The notes under the pieces are model-generated. The model was not told where the DNA came from, did no database searches, and saw only the letters and a program-made list of their open reading frames with translations. From an uncultured Bacilli bacterium (lineage in GTDB: Bacteria > Bacillota_I > Bacilli_A > RF39 > UBA660): a stretch of 59,726 nucleotides of DNA. The stretch spans positions 1 to 59,726 of the forward strand of contig CAJUKM010000003.1 in the NCBI GenBank assembly GCA_910587535.1, in the 5' to 3' direction. The position numbers and the translations under genes are program-made. Below, piece by piece: positions 34,901 through 42,510 of this stretch (positions are counted from its first letter, which is position 1; each line of letters starts with the position of its first letter).

Positions 34901-35639
34901 AAATACACCTTCTGGAACCTATCCTTATAAATTGACTATCGACAATTTAAAAGATGAGTTGAGAAAAGAAAAATCTAGTAACAATCCTAACGACGATTGG
35001 GACGATAGATTTAAAGGAAGTAAAGGAGCAGGTGCATTAAACGAAGCAGATGCCTATGTATGTAACTACGACGTCATAAACGACATTTATATCCCAGGCA
35101 GTCCTGGTAAACTAAATTTCTTCTATAGAATAATAGATCCATATGAGATAAATCCTTTGGGTAGAACTCTCGGTTATAACTGGGCTAATCCAAAAGGAGA
35201 TACGGCGAGAGAAGAAATTAAAAAGATGGCAAGCGATTATGGAGACATGTCTGATCCAAACGATGGAGAAAAAGATAAATTCATATTTACTCTGACACCT
35301 CTCATCATGAAAGAAATAAGAAATCACAACAGCGACGTGATGGTAAATGGCGGTTTTGCCAATTTCGAAATGGCTTGCACGCCATACATCGACGAATACG
35401 GAAATAGGATGAATCAAGGATACCATTGCCGAAGTCAATTCCTTTCTTGTCTAGCAAGTGGTGGAGACGGTTATGGTGAGACTAAATCGTGCTATAACAC
35501 ATTTAGAAACAATCTGAACAATTATAGAGCATCTGAAGATAATTACGATTTGGGACGTTTAAATATCAATCGAGATAAATTGATCTCCAAACAGAACAAG
35601 CTAGACTGCGACAACGGCATCGAAGACGCATGTGGTTAG
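31959..35639 (+). CDS. Giant secreted Cys-rich protein of the Tad operon
   Basis: A secreted protein of about 1226 residues with no anchor visible at the C-terminus. The signal peptide is KSLTHRTKFLLIFTIAFTLLYSIEVKA. Residues about 35-180 form a beta-rich domain (SIDSADETLRIKGWAF), followed by a W/Y/G-rich domain (WTDMPQNWVSN, FFAYDWWC), many cysteines in loops, a charged coiled-coil stretch near residues 760-800, and a second helical stretch at the end. AAGGAG is two bases from the ATG at 31953 but eight from the GTG at 31959, so GTG is preferred. The gene sits inside a pilus operon, suggesting a tip adhesin or the main secreted substrate. No known family is recognised. Confidence 0.75.
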   Translation: MKSLTHRTKFLLIFTIAFTLLYSIEVKAATVARVAKLAYDIESVSIDSADETLRIKGWAFNTASDVGFAGHTSLQFKLSSSDGSESISPKAVFLHSSYSLGRWLCDKDINPSTGAPYDYCKEGSLAIGGTGFEVAFDLNSSEIKDGKTYKVMMKHPGMLNSSWKEISVARAVIADNVMEFNKRRKDQMAMSIGGGTNTIKITERSVQMVGSDGKPLSPSQNFTGASYSITGQPIKVDISNGGGGINLYPVTVNSGIAYVPSVFGEISGANGSNWLVIKTSKREDEGSNELQFNNGTPRLPDPEGCTGEVYNFFYFFLGGWTDMPQNWVSNSAGSAGFNDGEILKQLEIDTNTVYRKFVVPIDKDSIGWFYTAYPKAMSNHEKKYFNEGNNYFFAYDWWCRANGECYDQYSGCKLDASKNPTSECNPNKATQGVLSMSEYQNASIMLGTPLSGGSALKINETQSEDGFKFSIQRYFSGNPYQISNPRSLAVQAKTGKNDQYLHPAVYAMSICKGDKPQCDDSVDPAVCLSGDSGTEVIFHESDELATCTLNKEVSSGFTIIEKEETGGYCEVACKDDLDIKLPSGKETAAGQYFVLDNYTPEIKAKRTCVTSQIDSPKFIEDKKGKEVDVSKLYNIWRDWVEINGQEDGSNYEDGRSKINGPNEITSDVRTCYTFAYTTNEDNERVRDEENDEEVGTLRHYEWNINSSTGPNGTRYDGSEAKGDFYKLDEGGSLGDYCITSSESIPDEADDEDEYNFEDKSKETYDREIEYELSDARRNYEDSLAEYSEMLNNYNKCYSWTDNVMNAIQDGTNLKSGTAGSEKDRYQFTFKPTLTFDYGYENPLERDRDVFAPFTWGEEQYDDDRYVEQSALNTSNTYWAKGVTTDTKYTGGVQANGNSPKGLNADPLGLLKCEGTTCSATGSLDTNHYFYTSSYVKREEDIQYTYHLPTVYASIPVGSVTTDEHKYDPRLQLAKDAVPVNINTPSGTYPYKLTIDNLKDELRKEKSSNNPNDDWDDRFKGSKGAGALNEADAYVCNYDVINDIYIPGSPGKLNFFYRIIDPYEINPLGRTLGYNWANPKGDTAREEIKKMASDYGDMSDPNDGEKDKFIFTLTPLIMKEIRNHNSDVMVNGGFANFEMACTPYIDEYGNRMNQGYHCRSQFLSCLASGGDGYGETKSCYNTFRNNLNNYRASEDNYDLGRLNINRDKLISKQNKLDCDNGIEDACG

Positions 35640-35656
35640 AAGGGGAGTAATATGAT

Positions 35657-36085
35657 ATGAAAGAAAGTATATGGGCTTGGTGGTTCTTAGTACTAGGCCT
35701 GATCATGATAGCGGTCATAATCTTGATAACTGATATGACGACTACTCACGAACAAAACTACTTCATGTTAAAAGAGATATCCGAAGCTTCGATGATCGAA
35801 TCGGTAGATTATGCCTATTACAGAAGATATGGCGAGCTTCGAATAAATAGTGAAAAATTCATGGAAAACTTCATCAGGAGATATTCTGATGTCGTGTCGA
35901 TAAATAAGACTTCCGTAATAACGTTTTACGACATTTACGAAAGTCCACCTAAGGCAACTGTAGAGGTACGTTCGCGTTCCTCACAGATGGTAATAAATTT
36001 TGGGAATATGTCATTCGATGTGACCAACAGGTTGGATTCCATCTTGGAGATGTATTCTACAACAGACCCAACGAATTATAATTAA
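35657..36085 (+). CDS. Minor pilin-like (TadE/TadF-like) membrane protein
   Basis: Of 142 residues: a short charged N-terminus, one helix (WAWWFLVLGLIMIAVIILIT) and an extracellular alpha/beta domain (HEQNYFMLKEISEASMIESV, later TFYDIYESPPKATVEVRSRSS). This layout is that of TadE/TadF minor pilins. It has no Gly at position 6 and no cysteines, unlike the other pilins of the operon, so it may be an assembly protein rather than a processed subunit. The ribosome site is AGGGGAG. Confidence 0.65.
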   Translation: MKESIWAWWFLVLGLIMIAVIILITDMTTTHEQNYFMLKEISEASMIESVDYAYYRRYGELRINSEKFMENFIRRYSDVVSINKTSVITFYDIYESPPKATVEVRSRSSQMVINFGNMSFDVTNRLDSILEMYSTTDPTNYN

Positions 36086-36098
36086 GGAGGAATAATAT

Positions 36099-37001
36099 AT
36101 GGGTAACATTGGAACAATGATTAAAAGATTTCTTTCGAACAAGAATACTGTAACATTGATCGCAATCATCGTTTGTACAGTCATACTATACGGCTTTTAT
36201 AACTGGCGAGTTAAAAGTGCTGTAACTACTACGCACGTCTGCTATGCAACACAGACTATTCCAGCAAGAACTGAGATAACTAAAGACATGGTTTCTACTA
36301 TGAAAGTCTTATCTAGTCAAGTATCTCAAAACATGATTACTAGTTGTGATAAAGTAATCGGACAACATGCAAGTTATGCAACAGAGATTCAAGAAAATAG
36401 CTTTTTCTATAACGGTTCTATCATGAAAGAAGAAGATATGCCTGACTCTGCATTCGATAGTATTCCAGATGGCTTTACTATTTACAACTTGAAAGTAACA
36501 TTCGAATCTACTTATGGTAACTCAGTTTTCCCAGGAAACTTCATCGATCTTTTCTTGAGAACAGAAGATGAAAATGGACAATTAGTCTACGGAAAATTTA
36601 TCCAAAGTATCGAAGTTTCAGGTGTCAAAGATTCTGAAGGTCAGAACGTATTTGAAACTACAGTAGAAAAAAGAACTCCAACACAGCTTCTATTTGCGGT
36701 GCCAGAAGATCTCTACTTACTTCTTAAAAAGGCTGAATATTTAGGAATTGAAATAGTAATAGTTCCTAAAAATAAAAACTATACAGCTGAAAAAGGTGAC
36801 ACGTTAGTCAGCAGTACATGGCTAAAAGAATTAGTCGAAAATCAAACTGCAGATATTCCAGATGAATGTATTTTACAGACGACAGGTACAGCTGAGTGCC
36901 GAATTGCTGATGATACAGAAAACGACAATTCACAAACTGGAACTGGAGACAACAACGATAACACGAACAATCCTAGTGATAACGATTCACAAAGAGAATA
37001 G
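36099..37001 (+). CDS. cpaB: Flp pilus assembly protein CpaB/RcpC-like (SAF domain)
   Basis: Of 300 residues: an N-terminal helix (NTVTLIAIIVCTVILYGFYNW), then an extracellular SAF domain (YATQTIPARTEITKDMVSTM) and an RcpC-like beta domain (PGNFIDLFLRTEDENGQLVYGKFIQSIEV). In outer-membrane species CpaB supports the secretin; here there is no outer membrane, so it probably lines the wall passage. It has four extracellular cysteines. The Asn/Asp/Thr-rich C-terminal tail is disordered. A strong AAGGAGG ribosome site precedes it. Confidence 0.87.
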   Translation: MGNIGTMIKRFLSNKNTVTLIAIIVCTVILYGFYNWRVKSAVTTTHVCYATQTIPARTEITKDMVSTMKVLSSQVSQNMITSCDKVIGQHASYATEIQENSFFYNGSIMKEEDMPDSAFDSIPDGFTIYNLKVTFESTYGNSVFPGNFIDLFLRTEDENGQLVYGKFIQSIEVSGVKDSEGQNVFETTVEKRTPTQLLFAVPEDLYLLLKKAEYLGIEIVIVPKNKNYTAEKGDTLVSSTWLKELVENQTADIPDECILQTTGTAECRIADDTENDNSQTGTGDNNDNTNNPSDNDSQRE

Positions 37002-37012
37002 GGGGAAAACGA

Positions 37013-38092
37013 ATGAATGAGGCAATATTCTCTCAATTAGATTTTGGACCTCTTCAAGAATTCCTAGATGACGACGATATAACCGACGTATCCTATAGTA
37101 ACGATGGACAAATACATTTGAAAACATTATCTAAAGGTATCTATAAAGTCGAAAGACCTGATATCAATAATGCTTTAATGGAGAAATTGGCCTTCCAGTG
37201 TTCTAACGTAATGGGTAAGACATTCAATATGGCTCACCCATTGCTCGATGCTGAGAGCAGTGAACTGCGTATGAACTTCATACACGAATCCATTGCAACA
37301 AACGGTATAGCGTGTGTTATCCGTAAAACTCCAGCTAAGATTCGACTAAACAAAAAGAAACTGCTAGACGAAGGATATGTAACTCTCCAGATGCACGACT
37401 TTTTGATGAAATGTGTCGAAGGACACTGCAATATAATAGTCTGCGGAGAAACTGGTTCAGGTAAAACTGAGTTAGTTAAATATTTAGCAAGTCATATAAA
37501 AGAGAATGAAAAGATCATCACGATAGAAGATACACTAGAACTCCACTTAGATAAGATCTTCCCTCACAGAGATATAGTAGCGATGAAGACTAATAACGTC
37601 GCTACGTATTCCGATCTTCTAGAGGGATGTATGAGACAGAACCCTCAATGGATTTTGCTTTCAGAGGTTCGTAGTGCTGAAGCCGTAATGGCTGTGCGTA
37701 ACTCGATCTCTTCTGGACATAACATCTTATCTACAATCCACTCCGACAAAGCAGCGAGTGTTCCTATGCGTATGTACGCATTGATGGAAGGAAGCCAAGA
37801 CGTCGAACAATTCTTAAGAACGATCTATAGATATGTTCAGTTGGCGATCTATGTCAAAGGTTACTTCAGTAAAGAATATAATAGATTTCAACGTGAAATC
37901 TTGGAAGTGTGTGAATTCTACGTCGAAGATGACACGAACGAGGCAAAACAGAATGTCATCTATAGAAAAACATTAGATGGCAAAATATCCCTTAAAAATC
38001 CGACGAAACATCTACTAGATTATGTTTCTATTCAAGGGGTATATCTACCAGAAGATACATTCAGAATAAATCAAGAAATGGAAGGTGCATGA
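37013..38092 (+). CDS. cpaF: Tad/Flp pilus motor ATPase CpaF (TadA)
   Basis: Cytoplasmic hexameric secretion ATPase that powers pilus assembly. Of 359 residues: N-terminal domain, Walker A GETGSGKT (145-152), Asp box IITIEDTLELHL, Walker B-like WILLSEVRSAE and His box SSGHNILSTIHSD. It is shorter than many CpaF proteins (about 430) since it lacks the long N-terminal extension. The ribosome site is AGGGGGAAAACG. The end runs into the next gene: the GGAAGGTG near its stop is that gene's ribosome site. Confidence 0.94.
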   Translation: MNEAIFSQLDFGPLQEFLDDDDITDVSYSNDGQIHLKTLSKGIYKVERPDINNALMEKLAFQCSNVMGKTFNMAHPLLDAESSELRMNFIHESIATNGIACVIRKTPAKIRLNKKKLLDEGYVTLQMHDFLMKCVEGHCNIIVCGETGSGKTELVKYLASHIKENEKIITIEDTLELHLDKIFPHRDIVAMKTNNVATYSDLLEGCMRQNPQWILLSEVRSAEAVMAVRNSISSGHNILSTIHSDKAASVPMRMYALMEGSQDVEQFLRTIYRYVQLAIYVKGYFSKEYNRFQREILEVCEFYVEDDTNEAKQNVIYRKTLDGKISLKNPTKHLLDYVSIQGVYLPEDTFRINQEMEGA

Positions 38093-38096
38093 CGAC

Positions 38097-38990
38097 ATGG
38101 AACTAATTATTATGATTTTTACAGTCGTATTCATATATATGTATAGACAGGATCCAGGAAATACTCCTTATAAGTATTTTACTGGTATGGCTAGTACAGT
38201 ATACGAGAAATATGCGCCTTACAGTTTTAAAGTTATAAAAGAAAAAGCAAAAGAATTAGGACAAGATTTTACGACTAGACAATATATTGTCCAGATATTC
38301 CTATTTGGCGGTGTAGCTGCTGCAATCGCGTTCCTATATTTCTATTCACTGCTTTGGGCTATTGCCTATGCTATCGCAGCAATAGCATTCATACCATATA
38401 TCAGTTTCCTTAGATATAAAAGAATTTATAACGAATTCATTTTTGAGGAGATACAGATATACTGTACTAACGTCATAATGGAATTCAATACGAGTCAATC
38501 CTTCGTCAAATCTCTTGAAGGTGTTAGAGAATCAGGAATCCTCGAAGAGCCCATTTTAGGAGATGTTAGTACGATGATAGATATGTCGTACGCGAACGGT
38601 ACGATAGATGAAGCTCTAAAATTTATGACGGATAAATATCCATATTACATGGTAAAAAATATGCATCAATTATTCTTACAGATTACTAATGAAGGTGCAA
38701 AAGATTCGGGAGAATCTTTAGAAAATATGATGCAGGATATAGATATGCTCGTAGAAGGTGTCTATAGAGATAAGATGGATAGAGCAGCCTTCTATAAAAA
38801 ATTCGTCATATATGGTCTAGCTTTATACCTTCTGGTCATGATGATGCAACTGTTATTAGGACAGGCAGCCTATATCAAAATGATTAACGAGTGGTATATC
38901 CAAATAGTATTACACGCCGTAATATTGATAAATTCGTACTTCCTGTTAGATGGAACGAGATTCTATAATCAAGACGTAGACGCAGAGTAG
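38097..38990 (+). CDS. tadB: Tad pilus platform protein TadB-like
   Basis: Inner-membrane platform protein (type II secretion F family) of 297 residues. There are hydrophobic segments at the N-terminus, around residues 65-105 (paired) and at the C-terminus (two). The cytoplasmic T2SF domain reads VIMEFNTSQSFVKSLEGVRE, then EALKFMTDKYPYYMVKNMHQ. The GTG at 38085 is in frame, but GGAAGGTG lies nine bases before the ATG at 38097. It is paired with the following TadC-like gene. Confidence 0.85.
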   Translation: MELIIMIFTVVFIYMYRQDPGNTPYKYFTGMASTVYEKYAPYSFKVIKEKAKELGQDFTTRQYIVQIFLFGGVAAAIAFLYFYSLLWAIAYAIAAIAFIPYISFLRYKRIYNEFIFEEIQIYCTNVIMEFNTSQSFVKSLEGVRESGILEEPILGDVSTMIDMSYANGTIDEALKFMTDKYPYYMVKNMHQLFLQITNEGAKDSGESLENMMQDIDMLVEGVYRDKMDRAAFYKKFVIYGLALYLLVMMMQLLLGQAAYIKMINEWYIQIVLHAVILINSYFLLDGTRFYNQDVDAE

Positions 38991-39003
38991 GAGGAGAATA
39001 AAT

Positions 39004-39792
39004 ATGTATATAGAAATAATTATCGTAGCAGTTATAATCTTCTTTGTCTGCGAATACTCGGGTATTGTGAGCACTTCTCGTTTCGTAAACGACTATCAAG
39101 GAGTTCTTCTTAGATTCAAAGAGTCAGATTACGACTTTTTACTAAAAGCACGTTATGGTAGTGAAATAGACGTCAACGAGATGTACAATAAAAGAATTAA
39201 AAATGCAATATTAGTATTGGGATTCGTCATGTTTATTCTGATCGCTGACATGAGTTACCTGACAGTCATTTTAGCAGGATTGGTTGGTATAGCAGTTTTC
39301 AAACTTCCTTATATGGATTTGAAAAGTTACAGAAAGAAACACATGCACGAAATTGATGTCCAGCTTCCTTACTATCTTAAGGGATTAGAGATTTTGATTC
39401 AACACTATACAGTGCCTGTCGCAATAGGTAAGTCGGTCGAAACTGCTCCGCCTATCTTCAAAGAGGGATTACAAAAACTTATCGATTCAATAAATGCAGG
39501 TGACTCATCTATAGAGCCATACATGCAATTTGCAAGAGATTATCCCGTTAGAGATTCGATGAGAATGATGAGACTTCTATATAGATTGGGATTAGGTAAA
39601 CAGGAAAGAAAGCAAGAACAGTTGATGACTTTCTCTCGTACTATTTCTAATCTACAACAAAAAGCTCGTGAGACGAAATATAAGACGAGATTAGAGAAGA
39701 TGGAATCTAAGACTATGACGATGTTAGTATGTACTGGTGTCGGTGTCATGATCTTAATGGTTATCTCTATCTTGATGACTTTCGGTTCATAA
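39004..39792 (+). CDS. tadC: Tad pilus platform protein TadC-like
   Basis: Second T2SF-type platform protein, 262 residues. It has an N-terminal helix (YIEIIIVAVIIFFVCEYSG), a middle pair of helices (ILVLGFVMFILIADMSYLTVILAGLVGIAVF), the cytoplasmic segment IDVQLPYYLKGLEILIQHY, and a C-terminal helix (TMTMLVCTGVGVMILMVISI). It lies 13 bases after tadB with AGGAGG. It ends the first half of the operon; a new promoter follows before the pilin gene. Confidence 0.83.
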   Translation: MYIEIIIVAVIIFFVCEYSGIVSTSRFVNDYQGVLLRFKESDYDFLLKARYGSEIDVNEMYNKRIKNAILVLGFVMFILIADMSYLTVILAGLVGIAVFKLPYMDLKSYRKKHMHEIDVQLPYYLKGLEILIQHYTVPVAIGKSVETAPPIFKEGLQKLIDSINAGDSSIEPYMQFARDYPVRDSMRMMRLLYRLGLGKQERKQEQLMTFSRTISNLQQKARETKYKTRLEKMESKTMTMLVCTGVGVMILMVISILMTFGS

Positions 39793-39822
39793 CGATCCAT
39801 GTAAAGCATACGATACAAACTA

Positions 39823-39851
39823 TTGATAAAAAAAAAAAATTAATTTATAAT
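39823..39851 (+). promoter_or_regulatory. Internal promoter of the major pilin gene
   Basis: TTGATA (39823-39828), 17-base A/T-only spacer including a run of 13 A, TATAAT (39846-39851). It allows the pilin and downstream genes to be expressed above the assembly genes. Confidence 0.8.
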
Positions 39852-39885
39852 AATAATAGAAAATAATAAAGGAGGAATATATTAA

Positions 39886-40164
39886 ATGAAAGATGCAACA
39901 GGTGAACTTAGTACAACAGTAATCGCAATCGTTGCTATAGCAGCAATCGCAGCCATTTTTACAGTATTCTTACTTCCTACTTTGACTGCACAGATCGCAT
40001 TAAGCCAAGCATGCTCTTCAGGTCCAGGAACACATATTACAAACACAAATGGATCAAAGGTTGACTGTGCAGATGCGTCAGGAGCAGTAGGACAAAGATC
40101 TTGGGAATGTACTTATACACCAGCAGATGGTGGAGCTACAAATACAAAAACTTGTAAAGACTAA
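39886..40164 (+). CDS. Major pilin-like protein (Flp-type), 92 residues
   Basis: A small pilin-like protein: a six-residue leader MKDATG, then ELSTT and a hydrophobic helix (VIAIVAIAAIAAIFTVFLLPTL), then a 55-residue Gly/Thr/Asn-rich domain with four cysteines (QAC, VDC, WEC, KTC). The Gly6-Glu-Leu boundary resembles prepilin-peptidase sites of Flp pilins. A strong promoter and ribosome site (AAGGAGG) point to high expression. The four cysteines are unusual for a Flp pilin. Confidence 0.82.
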   Translation: MKDATGELSTTVIAIVAIAAIAAIFTVFLLPTLTAQIALSQACSSGPGTHITNTNGSKVDCADASGAVGQRSWECTYTPADGGATNTKTCKD

Positions 40165-40191
40165 TAAAAAATAAAAAGGATGTGAGTTAAC

Positions 40192-40662
40192 TTGAGAGAG
40201 GCTATTGGAGCAACGTATATATTTGCTATATGCTTAGTATTCATTCTATTGTTTACTGCTTATTTAGCTATATCGGTTAACTACGCAAAAGCATTCAAGA
40301 TAAAAAGCTATATAGTAGGGCTTATCGAAGAGGAAAAAAAGATCGATGGCGAAATAGAAGAAAAAATCGAAACTTATCTAACCGCTCAAGGTTATGCTGC
40401 TGCAGGTTCTTGCCCACAGTCAGTTGATGGTTGGGAACTTAATCCTCAACACGGCTGTTTAGGAAATGCTCCTAGTGGTAAATGTGGCGTCTGTGTCTAC
40501 GCTACTGATGTAGATTCAGAAGATTTAGATGACATCGATGCCGAAAAAAAATACTATAAGGTAGTGGCTTTTTGGAAATTCGATTTGCCCATTCTCAATA
40601 TAGTTTTGCCACCATTTGAGATAAGTGGTGAAAGTAAATACGTAATAGGGGATCAACGTTAA
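40192..40662 (+). CDS. Pilin-like protein, 156 residues
   Basis: Starts MREAIG|ATYIFAICLVFILLFTAYLA, the same short leader with Gly6 and a pilin-type helix. A helical stem follows (IVGLIEEEKKIDGEIEEKIE) and then a small domain with four extracellular cysteines (GSC, GCL, KCGVC). It is paralogous to the next gene over the helix (SVNYAKAFKIK versus SLNYAKAFRIK) and over the ending. The start is TTG, with AAGGATGTGA upstream. It is probably a minor pilin. Confidence 0.75.
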   Translation: MREAIGATYIFAICLVFILLFTAYLAISVNYAKAFKIKSYIVGLIEEEKKIDGEIEEKIETYLTAQGYAAAGSCPQSVDGWELNPQHGCLGNAPSGKCGVCVYATDVDSEDLDDIDAEKKYYKVVAFWKFDLPILNIVLPPFEISGESKYVIGDQR

Positions 40663-40680
40663 AAAGGACGTGATTAAAAG

Positions 40681-41178
40681 ATGAGACACGCAACAGGCGC
40701 AGCTTGGATTTTTGGAATTTGTTTGACATTCATCATAATGTTCACGGCTTATTTAGTGGTTTCTCTAAACTATGCAAAAGCGTTTAGAATAAAAAACCGC
40801 ATAGTGAGTTATTTAGAAGAAAATGAAGGGTATACTTCAAGCCTCGATGAGAGAATATCGGAATACCTCTATAACCAAGGATATAACGCCTATGGACAAT
40901 GTGAAAACTATATTGAAGTAGATGGATACGATCGCGAGTGGGAAATGGTTGCTACTATCGACAGTGATGTCCCAGCGGGAACAAATCAACACAACGCTTG
41001 TATTTATCAGTACATATCAAATGGTACTGGCGAAGAAGATATATGTGCGATGAGATCGCGCTACCGAGTAGTCACATTTTTTAAATTTGACATACCGGTG
41101 GTGAGATATTTCTCTGCTTTCCAAGTAGCTGGAGAGAGTAGGTATATATACGATTTTGCTAATTCGCCGGGATGTTAA
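40681..41178 (+). CDS. Pilin-like protein, 165 residues
   Basis: Starts MRHATG|AAWIFGICLTFIIMFTAYLVV, followed by SLNYAKAFRIKNRIVSYLEE and an extracellular domain with four cysteines (GQC, NAC, DIC and the terminal PGC). Close paralogue of the preceding gene; both end in FKFD[IL]P...V.GES[RK]Y[IV]. The RBS is AAGGACGTGA. It is probably a minor pilin or initiation subunit. Confidence 0.75.
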   Translation: MRHATGAAWIFGICLTFIIMFTAYLVVSLNYAKAFRIKNRIVSYLEENEGYTSSLDERISEYLYNQGYNAYGQCENYIEVDGYDREWEMVATIDSDVPAGTNQHNACIYQYISNGTGEEDICAMRSRYRVVTFFKFDIPVVRYFSAFQVAGESRYIYDFANSPGC

Positions 41179-41202
41179 AAAAGAAGAGAAAGGATTATTG
41201 TA

Positions 41203-42411
41203 ATGAACGTCATAATCGCAAATAAATATAAAGACGAATTATCTTCATTAGATATAGATGTTATCAAAAGATTAGACGGTGAGTTCGATATCGAAACTAT
41301 CACCGATACTTTTGCTAACTTCTACTTTAATAGAATGATATTGGATATTACCGCTATAAAAGATTCGTATAACATTGCGACTATACAGAGGTTGAGTGCC
41401 TCTTTAGACGCGACAAAGATAATCCTTTTTTTAAGTGACGATCCGAGATATAACAATACGTATCTGTCTAAGCTTATAAGCCTCGGTATATATAATTTTA
41501 CTAAAGATTTAACTGGGGTTTCATATTTGATGGAAAATCCTAACAGTTATCGCGATGTCGCACAATATCACGATCTAGCGATGAACGATCAAAAGAATTT
41601 AAAGAATGCCCAGTCTAATCAATTTGCTGGTAAGCAACAGCAACCTAATCCTTCTAATAATGCTTTTGCACCTAACATGCAGACGCAAAGAGAGTCGGAC
41701 ATGATTACTCCTACACAGACTGTCTTCCAGCCTTTTATGGGACCTAGCTTCAATAGTGTTCAAGAGCCACCCAATAACAGTATGTATAACAATTTTAATA
41801 ACAATGCTGATAACGGGTATATGAATAATAGCTATAATGAGTCGATCGAGTCTAATACTAAAATAATCGGCTTCAAAGATCTCACTGACGACGCTGGAGC
41901 GACTACTCTCGTGTACATGTTAAAGAAAAATCTGTCTAGAAGAAAAGTATTGGCAGTCGAGATGAACAAAAATGATTTTAGCTATTTTAATGATAGTGAG
42001 CTCATGAGCGTTTCGGGAAACCAATTATCGACGGTTAGAAACAAATTCAATCAATTTGACATCGTTTTAATCGATCTGAACAATAGCAATTTAGATACCG
42101 ATGGAACGTGTACAGATGTCATTTATCTATTAGAGCCTAGTACTATTAAACTCAATACATTGATGAGAAGAGATAGACAGGCATTGGAGAGAATAAAGGA
42201 CAAGAAAATAGTTTTAAATAAAAGTTTACTTACCGTAAGTGACGTAAAGGAATTTGAATATGAGGCCAAGATTAAGATGTTTTACAATATTCCTCCATTA
42301 GATGAGAGAAAAGACTCTCAAATGGTCTTAGATAGCTTTTTAGAAAAACTAGGAATATACTCAGACAACGGCGGATCTTCAGGTGGCCTTTTCGGAATAT
42401 TTAAAAAATGA
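41203..42411 (+). CDS. TadZ/CpaE-like protein with degenerate Walker A
   Basis: Cytoplasmic, 402 residues. N-terminal receiver-like domain (about 1-115, KIILFLSDDPRYN), an Asn/Gln/Pro-rich linker (about 125-225), and a MinD/ParA-like domain (about 228-400) with DLTDDAGATTLVYML in place of the GGxGKT P-loop, so the key lysine is missing. DIVLIDLNN is the Walker B-like strand. TadZ proteins place the Tad machine in the cell and are known to vary in the P-loop. This fits the last gene of the operon. A terminator overlaps its stop. Confidence 0.8.
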   Translation: MNVIIANKYKDELSSLDIDVIKRLDGEFDIETITDTFANFYFNRMILDITAIKDSYNIATIQRLSASLDATKIILFLSDDPRYNNTYLSKLISLGIYNFTKDLTGVSYLMENPNSYRDVAQYHDLAMNDQKNLKNAQSNQFAGKQQQPNPSNNAFAPNMQTQRESDMITPTQTVFQPFMGPSFNSVQEPPNNSMYNNFNNNADNGYMNNSYNESIESNTKIIGFKDLTDDAGATTLVYMLKKNLSRRKVLAVEMNKNDFSYFNDSELMSVSGNQLSTVRNKFNQFDIVLIDLNNSNLDTDGTCTDVIYLLEPSTIKLNTLMRRDRQALERIKDKKIVLNKSLLTVSDVKEFEYEAKIKMFYNIPPLDERKDSQMVLDSFLEKLGIYSDNGGSSGGLFGIFKK

Positions 42412-42431
42412 AGCTCAAAGCTTCTTTTTTT
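42410..42431 (+). terminator. Terminator of the Tad operon
   Basis: GAAGCT (42410-42415) pairs with AGCTTC (42419-42424) over a 3-base loop, followed by seven T. Confidence 0.9.
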
Positions 42432-42444
42432 TATCAATATAAGT

Positions 42445-42473
42445 TTGACATTTAACTTTAACTACATTAAAAT
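42445..42473 (+). promoter_or_regulatory. Promoter of the gene at 42511
   Basis: Consensus TTGACA (42445-42450), 17-base spacer, TAAAAT (42468-42473). Confidence 0.85.
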
Positions 42474-42510
42474 AATTAATTATGGAAGTAAAAAATAGAG
42501 GGATGATGGT

